This document shows, piece after piece, positions 1 to 7,460 of a stretch of DNA of 64,000 nt. How positions within the stretch are numbered: the stretch's first letter is position 1; each line of letters begins with the position of its first letter. Under the pieces are notes generated by a model. It had not been told where the DNA came from. It searched no databases and was given only the letters and a program-made list of their open reading frames with translations. The stretch lies in the NCBI GenBank assembly GCA_944325155.1, contig CALUYY010000010.1, forward strand, positions 1 through 64,000, read 5' to 3'. The DNA comes from Candidatus Gastranaerophilales bacterium (GTDB taxonomy: Bacteria > Cyanobacteriota > Vampirovibrionia > Gastranaerophilales > Gastranaerophilaceae). The translations under genes were made by a program, and so were the position numbers.

Positions 1-1518
1 GCCTATGACACGAAAAAAGAACGATTTTGGACAAGAATAGTTTCGGGGTTCACGGCGGCAATATTTTTGGGAAATGACTTTTATAACAAATCGATTCAAA
101 AAGGAAAAACGGAAGAGGAAGCAAAAAAAGAACAGCATTTAAAACAGGGGCAGGAAATAAGAGAAAATATATGCGAAGGAATTTTACAGTTTGCGGTTTT
201 TGCTTGTTTTACAAAATTGGTTAATAAAAACGTTATGGCATCCGCCGTAATTGCTGCAGCGATAGGGTTTGTTTCCCGTATTGTATCAAGATTGGCAAGC
301 GGCATGCCAATATTCAGGATAAAAGTTCCCGAAAGAAAAAATCAAAAACCGGTTTCAATGAAAGATTTTATAGAAGCCGCAAAACAAGGCAAGACAAAAG
401 ACATTCTCGATAAAAAAGAAGTTTCACCAAAAGATAACAAAGATAAAGAAAATAAAGAAAACGCCAAAAATAAGAAAGAAAAAGGAGCAATTTTAAGCTT
501 TAAAAATATTGTGCTTTTGTGCGCTCTTTCGGCTGCGGGCGGATTTTCTTTAAAATATATAAAAGACAAGACAAAAATAGGACAGCAAATTGCGGAACTT
601 ATTCAAAAAAGACAGGATAAATTTGATAAAGAAACAATTGAAGATGTAATTGCGCCGAAAGAAAAATTGAAAAAATTAAAAGATATTCTTGAAGTAAACT
701 CCGAATATAAAATTTCGCAAAACGTGTTTGATATAATATCCAATAACCCCGATAAGGGTGCATACTTTATAGGCACGGATTATAAAAAAATTAATATACT
801 CGGAGCCGAGGTCAGACAAAAAGATATAAGAAGATTAAAAACCGCACCTTTAAGGTTTTTGAAAGAACTTGTTTCTTATCCTTATAAAATTGCATCAAAA
901 ATACTTAATTTCACAAAAACAGAACCGAAGAAAGTGGATGCGCCGATTGATACAAAGCTTTTAGACCCGTACAATATAAGAAATATCTATAAAAAATTTA
1001 CCGAATTTGAGGCAAAATCGGGCGGGGATGATAAGAAACTTTATAAAGAGTTTGGCGAATATGTCAGACAAATGCGTCTTTTATCAAACAATAATACAAC
1101 TTCATCATCCTGCAACAATTCGCAGATTGCCGTTGCGGCGCAGACTTTGGGAACGATTACCGGAATGTGGTTTAATATGAATGATGAATTTAATTCATCC
1201 GTCAGAAACGGAAGCACCAAAAAAGAAGCGGAAAAAGACGCAAGGTTAAGAGGTATAAATAAATTCTTCAGAATGACCGTTCAGGTTATTATTTCGGGCA
1301 CCCTTAACGATATATTCCATAAACAATACAATAATTCGCTTCTTAAAGCCGCAGGCATAGTTGCCGCAAGCACCGTTCTGACAGACGCCGCTTCAAGGGT
1401 CTTAACCGGTATGCCCGCCAAGAAAATGACAAAAGAAGAGCTTGAAGAATATCAAAAGAACCACAAAGAAGGCATAATGTCCGGTTATTATAAATTTATT
1501 GATAAACTTGCTTCTTAA
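1..1518 (+). CDS. Internally duplicated membrane protein of unknown function (5' partial)
   Basis: The reading frame is open from base 1, so the true start lies outside the window; the TTG at 67 is unlikely to be the start. I do not recognise a family. Two related modules are visible. The first (bases about 30-320) has a hydrophobic stretch, then NDFYNKSIQKGKTEEEAKKE, then an Ala/Ile-rich membrane segment ending in SRLASGMPIFR. The second (about 1135-1430) has NDEFNSSVRNGSTKKEAEKD and a membrane segment ending in SRVLTGMPAKK. Between them lie a Lys-rich linker, a third hydrophobic segment (bases about 490-560) and a mostly helical charged region. It is probably an inner-membrane protein with duplicated hairpins. 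Function unknown. Confidence 0.8.
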   Translation, partial: AYDTKKERFWTRIVSGFTAAIFLGNDFYNKSIQKGKTEEEAKKEQHLKQGQEIRENICEGILQFAVFACFTKLVNKNVMASAVIAAAIGFVSRIVSRLASGMPIFRIKVPERKNQKPVSMKDFIEAAKQGKTKDILDKKEVSPKDNKDKENKENAKNKKEKGAILSFKNIVLLCALSAAGGFSLKYIKDKTKIGQQIAELIQKRQDKFDKETIEDVIAPKEKLKKLKDILEVNSEYKISQNVFDIISNNPDKGAYFIGTDYKKINILGAEVRQKDIRRLKTAPLRFLKELVSYPYKIASKILNFTKTEPKKVDAPIDTKLLDPYNIRNIYKKFTEFEAKSGGDDKKLYKEFGEYVRQMRLLSNNNTTSSSCNNSQIAVAAQTLGTITGMWFNMNDEFNSSVRNGSTKKEAEKDARLRGINKFFRMTVQVIISGTLNDIFHKQYNNSLLKAAGIVAASTVLTDAASRVLTGMPAKKMTKEELEEYQKNHKEGIMSGYYKFIDKLAS

Positions 1519-1592
1519 AATACATTAAATTTGAAATTGTATTAATTTTGCTTTTTAATAAAAAAAGAAATTTTTTAAGATCGGAATGATTA

Positions 1593-2984
1593 ATGGAAGA
1601 GATTTTATACCCTTACGTAGTAAAATTTAACGAATATTTGTCAAATTATATACTTGTTTTTTTATTGGTCGGAGTCGGGCTTTTTTATACGATAAAAACA
1701 AGATTTGTTCAGATAAGATGCTTTAAGGAAGGTTTAAAAAACGTTTTTGGAAAAGTTAATATTTTTGATAAAACAAATTCAAACTCAATGACTTCTTTTC
1801 AGGCTCTTACAACCGCAATTGCCGCACAGGTCGGAACGGGCAACATCGTGGGTGCATCGGGTGCAATTTTAATCGGAGGTCCAGGAGCAATTTTTTGGAT
1901 GTGGGTCATTGCGTTTTTCGGAATGGCAACAATTTATGCCGAAGCCACACTTGCAATTAAAACAAGGGTAATTGAGGCCGACGGCAAAATTAAAGGCGGT
2001 CCGGTTTATTATATTATAACGGCATTTAAGGGGCGTTTCGGGAAATTTCTTGCGGGATTTTTTGCCGTTGCGATTATTCTTGCATTGGGGTTTATGGGCT
2101 GTATGGTGCAGTCTAATTCAATAGCCTGCTGCATGGAAACCGCATTTGGAATTAAACCTTATATAATGGGGATTTTGCTTGTTATAATTTCTTCTTTTAT
2201 TTTTGTCGGCGGAATAAAACGCCTGGCCTCCGTTGTTGAAAAAATTGTTCCTTTTATGGCTTTATTTTTTGTAATCGGCGGATTAATCATTTTAATTGCA
2301 AGAATAAAATATATCCCCGAAACCGTTTATATGATTTTTAAATATGCTTTTATGCCGCAGGCGATTTTAGGCGGAAGCTTCGGTTATGCGATTAAACAGG
2401 CAATAACGCAGGGGGCAAAAAGAGGTTTGTTTTCAAACGAAGCAGGCATGGGTTCAACCCCGCATGCGCACGCCCTTGCAAACGTTAAAGACCCTCATAT
2501 TCAAGGGACCGTTGCAATGATTAGCGTTTTTATAGATACATTTATAATTTTAACCCTTAACGCATTAATTGTGATATCCACTCTATATACAAAAGACGGG
2601 GCGCTATCAAGCGGTTATACCGAAGCTGTTATGAATATATTAAATAAAACGAATTTGGTTCAAACCGCATTTGATACCGTTTTTGGAAATTCAATCGGCG
2701 CCGTTTTTGTTGCGGTTTGTTTGTTTTTCTTTGCGTTTTCAACAATTTTAAGCTGGAATTTGTTTGGAAAAATTAACGTTATTTATCTTTTCGGAAAAAA
2801 ACACCCAAAAATTGCCGAAACAATATATATGATGATTGCTCTTGCTTTTATTATGGCGGGAAGCTTAACTTCAAGCGATTTTGTCTGGGAATTAACGGAT
2901 ATGTTCAATAACCTTATGGTAATCCCGAACGTCCTTGCGCTTTTTGCGCTGTCAAACGTTGTTGCCGGATGTTTGAAGAAATAA
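1593..2984 (+). CDS. Alanine/glycine:cation symporter (AGCS family)
   Basis: Probable Na+- or H+-coupled importer of alanine or glycine in the inner membrane. The 463 residues are almost wholly hydrophobic, with about 10-11 membrane segments. The family signature is clear near residues 71-90 (ALTTAIAAQVGTGNIVGASG), followed by a GPGAIFWMW segment and YAEATLAIKTR. A second conserved block, RGLFSNEAGMGSTPHAHA, lies in the middle. Length matches the family. There is only a weak ribosome site (aagatcgga) ahead of the ATG. The gene ends 6 bp from the convergent methyltransferase-like gene, with no obvious terminator between. The exact amino acid transported cannot be read from the sequence. Confidence 0.93.
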   Translation: MEEILYPYVVKFNEYLSNYILVFLLVGVGLFYTIKTRFVQIRCFKEGLKNVFGKVNIFDKTNSNSMTSFQALTTAIAAQVGTGNIVGASGAILIGGPGAIFWMWVIAFFGMATIYAEATLAIKTRVIEADGKIKGGPVYYIITAFKGRFGKFLAGFFAVAIILALGFMGCMVQSNSIACCMETAFGIKPYIMGILLVIISSFIFVGGIKRLASVVEKIVPFMALFFVIGGLIILIARIKYIPETVYMIFKYAFMPQAILGGSFGYAIKQAITQGAKRGLFSNEAGMGSTPHAHALANVKDPHIQGTVAMISVFIDTFIILTLNALIVISTLYTKDGALSSGYTEAVMNILNKTNLVQTAFDTVFGNSIGAVFVAVCLFFFAFSTILSWNLFGKINVIYLFGKKHPKIAETIYMMIALAFIMAGSLTSSDFVWELTDMFNNLMVIPNVLALFALSNVVAGCLKK

Positions 2985-2990
2985 AGAATG

Positions 2991-3497
2991 TTACCGCGGC
3001 TTTTTGGGAATTATTAAGGGCGTATTTTGTTTATATTCAATATATTTTTCTTTAAAATCATTATAAAGTCTCGGCTCTTCAAAATGTTTTACGTATAAAA
3101 CCATTAATATTGCAAATACAAAAGAAAAAATAACGGCAGTTATTGAATTTAGAATAAAAGAAAGTCCGAGATAAAAAATAAACGTGCCAAAAAGCATAGG
3201 ATTTCTTGTATATTTATAAGGTCCTTTTGTTATAAGTTCAGCCGTTTTGGCTGCACAAACGCCAAAAACATCAAGCGGATTTCCTTTTCCTTGCTTTTGC
3301 ATATATATGTTGGACCAAAACATATAAAAAATACCGAAACAGACAAAAATAATGCCCGATGTTAATGTTAAAACAATCGTATCTGCAATCGGTAAAATAA
3401 AAAATTTTGAAATTTTATATAATAAAAACGGAATAAAAAATAAAAATGTTAATATTCCGACTGAATATCCGATTATATTTTTTATTATTCTTCGCAT
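2991..3497 (-). CDS. Isoprenylcysteine carboxyl methyltransferase-like membrane protein
   Basis: A small integral membrane protein with four or five hydrophobic segments and the ICMT/PEMT-type motif KGPYKYTRNPMLFG, roughly residues 90-104 of the ATG-started form. It is followed by another membrane segment and a C-terminal region with EEPRL, as in this superfamily. Bacterial members methylate lipids or small molecules using SAM; the substrate here is unknown. I place the start at the ATG at 3497 (168 aa), because the longer reading begins with a TTG. The gene faces away from the tRNA-Phe repeat region and converges on the symporter. Confidence 0.8.
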   Translation of the reverse strand: MRRIIKNIIGYSVGILTFLFFIPFLLYKISKFFILPIADTIVLTLTSGIIFVCFGIFYMFWSNIYMQKQGKGNPLDVFGVCAAKTAELITKGPYKYTRNPMLFGTFIFYLGLSFILNSITAVIFSFVFAILMVLYVKHFEEPRLYNDFKEKYIEYKQNTPLIIPKKPR

Positions 3498-3540
3498 TGT
3501 TTTATTATAACAAAGAATCAAATGTATTTAACTCATTTTT

Positions 3541-3794
3541 GCCGACCGAGAAAGCGACTAAATGTCGCTTTTGAAGGAGAGGGCAAGGTGCAACCTTGCT
3601 CCGAGCGTAGGCAAAATCATTAAAGTAAAAAGACCCGTTAATAAAAGAATATGCCGCAACTCACTCTGCCGACTGAAAAAGCGACTAAATGTCGCTTTTG
3701 AAGGAGAGGGCAAGGTGCAACCTTGCTCCGAGCGTAGGCAAAATCATTAAAGTAAAAAGACCCGTTAATAAAAGAATATGCCGCAACTCGGAAT
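3541..3794. repeat. Two-copy 127-bp tandem repeat carrying the tRNA-Phe 3' end
   Basis: Copy 1 is 3541-3667 and copy 2 is 3668-3794, nearly identical over about 122 bp. Each holds an inverted repeat (AAAGCGAC, 5-base loop, GTCGCTTT), a second hairpin around GCAAGG/CCTTGC, and ends with the bases matching the tRNA-Phe 3' end (atgccgcaactc). Only the second copy runs into the intact tRNA. Just before copy 1, bases 3530-3540 (aactcattttt) may be a decayed third copy of the tRNA end. Read on the minus strand, the GCGAC hairpin is followed by a short T-run and could terminate tRNA-Phe transcription. Confidence 0.9.
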
Positions 3795-3851
3795 CGAACC
3801 AAGGACACAGGGATTTTCAGTCCCTTGCTCTACCAACTGAGCTATTGCGGC
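3779..3851 (-). tRNA. trnF: tRNA-Phe (GAA)
   Basis: On the minus strand a 73-nt cloverleaf can be read. The acceptor stem is GCCGCAA/TTGCGGC, the D-arm is GCTCAGTTGGTAGAGC, and the anticodon stem AGGGA/TCCCT encloses loop CTGAAAA (anticodon GAA). The T-arm has GGTTCGATTCC, and the discriminator is A. CCA is not encoded. Both ends of this gene are duplicated in the flanking repeats. A promoter candidate lies about 250 bp upstream at 4109-4136. Confidence 0.96.
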
Positions 3852-4042
3852 ATATATAATTATTCAGTTTTAAATTTTCTTTCAACAGCTCAGTTGGTCT
3901 TATTTGTTTGTCGGTTTCCTAAACTCAACCGAGGCTATTGCGGCATATATAATTATTCAGTTTTAAATTTTCTTTCAACAGCTCAGTTGGTCTTATTTGT
4001 TTGTCGGTTTCCTAAACTCAACCGAGGCTATTGCGGCATATA
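3841..4042. repeat. 93-bp tandem repeat in the tRNA-Phe leader carrying the tRNA 5' end
   Basis: Copies start at 3841, 3934 and 4027 (the last is partial, about 16 bp). Each begins with the complement of the tRNA-Phe 5' end (gctattgcggca). Each full unit also holds AGCTCAGTTGGT (3887-3898 and 3980-3991), identical to the tRNA D-arm but in the opposite orientation. A leader transcript would therefore carry a 12-base perfect complement of the D-arm. The rest of the unit is AT-rich. The first copy's start is the real tRNA end; the other two are fragments. A related single copy lies before tRNA-Lys at 36578-36692. Confidence 0.9.
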
Positions 4043-4108
4043 ATATTATTTAGTTTTCAAATCTTGTCCATACTGTCTTTTGGCGTTTCGTATTTCCAAG
4101 CTTTAATT

Positions 4109-4136
4109 ATCATAACAACTAAAGCTCATTAGTCAA
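4109..4136 (-). promoter_or_regulatory. Sigma70-like promoter for tRNA-Phe
   Basis: On the minus strand TTGACT (4131-4136) and TATGAT (4109-4114) are separated by 16 bp, close to the bacterial consensus. Transcription would begin near 4102, giving a leader of about 250 nt through two and a part 93-bp repeats before the tRNA at 3851. Confidence 0.6.
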
Positions 4137-4143
4137 GAATTTT

Positions 4144-5181
4144 CTACGGCTCCAGAAGAACTTTTATAACTTCCCCGTTTCCGTGCATTTCTATTGCTTT
4201 TTTTGCATACTTTAGAGGCATTGTTTTTGTAATTAATTTTTCAACTTCAATCTTTCCCGTTGAAATTAAATTTAAAGCTTCTCTGAAATATTTCGGCGTA
4301 TGGTGAAAAACGCTTACAATGTTTACTTCATCATAATGAAGCCTTCTTGTATCAATATTAACGCTTGTTCCCGTTGCGCATCCGCCGAATAAATGCACAC
4401 AACCGCCTCTTCTTACCAGTTTGAACATCCTTTCCCAAATTTCTGGCAATCCGACGCATTCAATCGCAACGTCAAGCCCTCTTTTTTCTTCGGTCATGGA
4501 TAAAATTATATCCGTCGGGTCGTCATATTTTTTTAAATCTATAACTTCGTCAACATGCGCAAATTCTTTTGCAAGCTTCATTTTCAAAGGGTTTCTTCCC
4601 ATTGCGATAACCTTTGCGCCTTTTAATTTTGCAAGTGCGCAAAACATTAATCCTATCGGTCCTATCCCGATAACGCCTACCGTATCGCCTTTATTTATCG
4701 GTGTTCTTGAAATTCCGTGAACAACATTTGCCAAAGGTTCCGAAAACGCCGCCAATTTATAGGGCACATTATTTGGAATTTTTATAAGATTTTTTTGCAC
4801 AATTTCTTTTGGAATCGTTATATATTGCGCATAAGCTCCGTTTAAAAGGTTTAAATTTTCACATAAATTTTCTTCGCCTTTCCTGCAAAAGAAACACTCT
4901 CCGCATGGCGCCGAATTTGCCGCAACCACTCTGTCGCCGGCTTCAAATCCTTCAACATTTTCTCCTATTTTAACAATATCTCCCGCAAATTCATGTCCGA
5001 ATCCCGAAGGGATTTTTTTAATTAAAACGGGGTGTCCTCTTTTATATGTTTTAACATCTGTTCCGCAGGTTAACGCCGCTTTAATTTTTACAAGAACTTC
5101 ACCCTCTTTGGGTTCTTCAACGTTTACTTCTTCAAACCTTATGTCTTTCGGGCCATAATATCTTACAGCTTTCATTTTCAT
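4144..5181 (-). CDS. Zinc-dependent medium-chain alcohol/polyol dehydrogenase
   Basis: NAD(P)-dependent oxidation of an alcohol, polyol or amino-alcohol. The catalytic zinc ligands are visible as the TCGTD cysteine (about residue 39) and GHE (62-64). The structural zinc loop has four cysteines (about 93, 96, 99, 107, CGECFFCRKGEENLC). A Rossmann motif VIGIGPIG lies near residue 170. At 345 aa it fits the sorbitol/threonine dehydrogenase type of the MDR family. Its ATG overlaps the stop of the preceding dehydrogenase gene by 4 bp, so the two are translationally coupled. Substrate not determinable. Confidence 0.9.
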   Translation of the reverse strand: MKMKAVRYYGPKDIRFEEVNVEEPKEGEVLVKIKAALTCGTDVKTYKRGHPVLIKKIPSGFGHEFAGDIVKIGENVEGFEAGDRVVAANSAPCGECFFCRKGEENLCENLNLLNGAYAQYITIPKEIVQKNLIKIPNNVPYKLAAFSEPLANVVHGISRTPINKGDTVGVIGIGPIGLMFCALAKLKGAKVIAMGRNPLKMKLAKEFAHVDEVIDLKKYDDPTDIILSMTEEKRGLDVAIECVGLPEIWERMFKLVRRGGCVHLFGGCATGTSVNIDTRRLHYDEVNIVSVFHHTPKYFREALNLISTGKIEVEKLITKTMPLKYAKKAIEMHGNGEVIKVLLEP

Positions 5182-6179
5182 ATCGTTATATACGCCTTTA
5201 AAATTTTTCTGCTTTTGGTATCATCAATTGCTCGGGCTAAATTGTCAAGTTTATAATTTGTACTTAAATTTTGAACATTAACTTTTTTTTCTTTTAAAAA
5301 CCTGCTTGATAAATATAAATCATCGGGTGAGGGTGAATAACTTCCGAGAATATCAAGCTCTTTATAATAAATATCATTGTTTTTATACCCCAAATCACCT
5401 TCAATTGAAGAAAAAACAACAATCTTCCCGCCAAAATCAATTAAATTAAGCGCAGTTTCAAGCGCCTTATTACTTCCCGAGGTCATAAAAATTATGTCAT
5501 ATTTAATATCATCTCTAAAATATATTCCGAATTTTTTTATAAATTCCTGTCTGTTTTTATCCGTATCAAGCCCGAAAGTGTTTGTTTTAAATACCTTCAG
5601 ACCCTGCGCCATCAAAATTCCGATTGAGCCTAAACCGATAACAAGGCAGTTATAATTTGAATTATCTTTGTTTAACTCAAGCCCCGCTCTTTTTATTGCC
5701 CTTATGCAGCAGGATAACGGCTCCAGAAACGAAAACTCTTCATTTGTTAAAGCTTCGTTTTTTTTATAAACGGTATATTTCAAATGGTTTTCATCCGCAT
5801 AAACAAATTCGCTGAAACCCGAAGGAAAAATGTTTGAATTTTTAAAAGTATGACACATTGAATAATTTTTATGATTGCAATATTTGCATTCAAAACAAGG
5901 GTAATGGTGTCCCATTGCGATAATATCCCCTTTTTTAAAAGGAGTTTCTTCTTTGAATCCTTTAATTTCAACATTTATATCTTCAATAATTCCCGTGATT
6001 TCATGGCCCAAAACAACTTTATCTTCATTTTCTTTTGTCGAATGATTAATTTTTACGATATCCGACCCGCAAAGCCCGCACCCCGAAACCTTTATAATTG
6101 CGCCTTTTTTATTACCGAAAACGGGTTTTTCAACATCAACTATTTTAACTTCTTTATTAATTAATTTTGCACACTTCAT
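5178..6179 (-). CDS. Zinc-dependent alcohol dehydrogenase-like protein
   Basis: A second MDR-family dehydrogenase, 333 aa, diverged from its neighbour. It has CGLCGSD (catalytic Cys about 37), GHE (58-60), a cysteine cluster CFECKYCNHKNYSMC for structural zinc, and a nucleotide-binding VIGLGSIG. Its stop overlaps the start of the next dehydrogenase (ATGA), so the pair probably acts in one pathway, perhaps on sequential or alternative polyols. The region after the Rossmann fold is less conserved than in its partner. Substrate unknown. Confidence 0.87.
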   Translation of the reverse strand: MKCAKLINKEVKIVDVEKPVFGNKKGAIIKVSGCGLCGSDIVKINHSTKENEDKVVLGHEITGIIEDINVEIKGFKEETPFKKGDIIAMGHHYPCFECKYCNHKNYSMCHTFKNSNIFPSGFSEFVYADENHLKYTVYKKNEALTNEEFSFLEPLSCCIRAIKRAGLELNKDNSNYNCLVIGLGSIGILMAQGLKVFKTNTFGLDTDKNRQEFIKKFGIYFRDDIKYDIIFMTSGSNKALETALNLIDFGGKIVVFSSIEGDLGYKNNDIYYKELDILGSYSPSPDDLYLSSRFLKEKKVNVQNLSTNYKLDNLARAIDDTKSRKILKAYITI

Positions 6180-6211
6180 AACTTAAAAACTTTTTATATA
6201 AAATGGGTAAA

Positions 6212-6379
6212 TTATTCTGTCATCGGGCGTACATGAACGTTATCATTCTGATCGACAACGCCGAAGGAGCTTCCCTGTATAATTGCATATCTGTTCCAAA
6301 GCTGTGCCACAAGCATACAAACGATTGCAAAAAACACGCATAAAAGCACATATTCTAATGTCGCCTGTCCTCTTTTCAT
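6212..6379 (-). CDS. Small pilin-like protein with class III-type signal (55 aa)
   Basis: A short frame reads MKRGQATLEYVLLCVFFAIV followed by more hydrophobic residues and a polar tail ending in RPMTE. The N-terminus (basic residues, then GQATLEY and a hydrophobic helix) matches the prepilin/TadE/Flp-type pattern, in which a peptidase cuts near the Gly-Gln and the Glu (position 9) sits in the helix. It precedes the two dehydrogenase genes (33 bp) and its start overlaps the alternative start of the divergent GlcF-like gene. No other pilus gene is nearby. It could be a pseudopilin or a TadE/TadG-like relic. Confidence 0.68.
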   Translation of the reverse strand: MKRGQATLEYVLLCVFFAIVCMLVAQLWNRYAIIQGSSFGVVDQNDNVHVRPMTE

Positions 6380-6401
6380 GATAAAATTATACTACAAATT
6401 T

Positions 6402-7460
6402 ATGGATAATGAACTTAAAAAAGAAATAATCAATTGTTCAAGATGTGCCCTTTGTATGGAAGTATGCCCCGTATATAAAGTTAAAAAAACGGAAACTTCC
6501 GTTTTGAGGGGTAAATTTTTGCAAATTTTGGGGCTTATAAGGGGCGATTTAAAATTTGATAAAAATATTAAATATAATCTTGATTTATGTCTGGGCTGCA
6601 AAAAATGCAAAACGGCATGCCCCTCTGATCTTGATGCGGTTAAAATTTTTTCTTATGTAAAATCCGAATATATGAATTTATTTGATAAGCTTTTCTACGG
6701 TTCATTTGCTTTTAAATTAAAAATATTATCGCTTAAAATTTTATATAAAATCAAATATCCTTTGGGAAAATACAAAAATAAAAAAGAAAATAAAATTAAA
6801 CCCAAAGAAAAAATCGCACACTTTAGAGGCTGTGCAACAAAAGCAATCGGAACAAAATTTTTTATTCCTTATGAATTTAAAAAAGAAAAATTTTCTTGCT
6901 GCGGGCTTCCTTTTTATGTTAAAGGAAGAATTGATTTATATGAAAAATATAAAAAAAGAAACATCGATTTAATAAAAAAATATGATAAAGTAATATTCGA
7001 CTGCGCCACCTGTTTTGACACGGTTAAAAGCTATGAAGAATTAACGGATGAATTAAAAAATAAGCTTATTTATTTTACCGATTTTTATAAAAATAAAAAT
7101 TTAAAATCAAATAAAAAAATAAAGATTGCTTTTCATAAACCATGTCATCTTGATAATGAAACTTTTAATGAAATCGAACAAATTTTAAATAACATCGAAA
7201 ATGTTCAATATGAAAGAATGAAAGGGTTTGACGAATGCTGCGGCTTCGGGGGAGATTTTTTTATAAGGCACCCGAAAACCGCTTCAAATCTTTCTTTAAA
7301 TAAAGCGGACAATATTAAAAAGCTTAACCCCGATATAATTTTAACAACGTGCCCAACCTGTCTTTGGAGCTTAAAATTCGGAATTAAGGCTAAAAAGATG
7401 AATATAAAAGCATACGACCTTATGGAATTTTTGCATTATTTTATTTTGATTAAAGATTAA
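6402..7460 (+). CDS. GlcF-like iron-sulfur oxidoreductase subunit
   Basis: Resembles the iron-sulfur subunit of glycolate/lactate oxidases. Two 4Fe-4S motifs lie near the N-terminus (CSRCALCMEVCP and CLGCKKCKTACP). Two cysteine-rich CCG domains follow, with CCGLPF and later ECCGFGG and TTCPTCLWSLK. The usual partner is a flavin subunit (GlcD), which is not next to it. I use the ATG at 6402, eight codons inside the longest frame, because the upstream ATG overlaps the divergent pilin-like start and adds a poorly fitting tail. About 352 aa, slightly short for GlcF. It converges on the PiT-like gene with an 11-bp overlap. Confidence 0.85.
   Translation: MDNELKKEIINCSRCALCMEVCPVYKVKKTETSVLRGKFLQILGLIRGDLKFDKNIKYNLDLCLGCKKCKTACPSDLDAVKIFSYVKSEYMNLFDKLFYGSFAFKLKILSLKILYKIKYPLGKYKNKKENKIKPKEKIAHFRGCATKAIGTKFFIPYEFKKEKFSCCGLPFYVKGRIDLYEKYKKRNIDLIKKYDKVIFDCATCFDTVKSYEELTDELKNKLIYFTDFYKNKNLKSNKKIKIAFHKPCHLDNETFNEIEQILNNIENVQYERMKGFDECCGFGGDFFIRHPKTASNLSLNKADNIKKLNPDIILTTCPTCLWSLKFGIKAKKMNIKAYDLMEFLHYFILIKD

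Noticed and set aside
3541-4042. CRISPR array
   Set aside because: Units are adjacent tandem copies without variable spacers, and no cas genes are present.
3562-4043. Two repetitive open frames (3562-3750 and 3825-4043) as genes
   Set aside because: They only reflect the 127-bp and 93-bp repeats around tRNA-Phe; the frames cross the tRNA and contain no plausible ribosome site.
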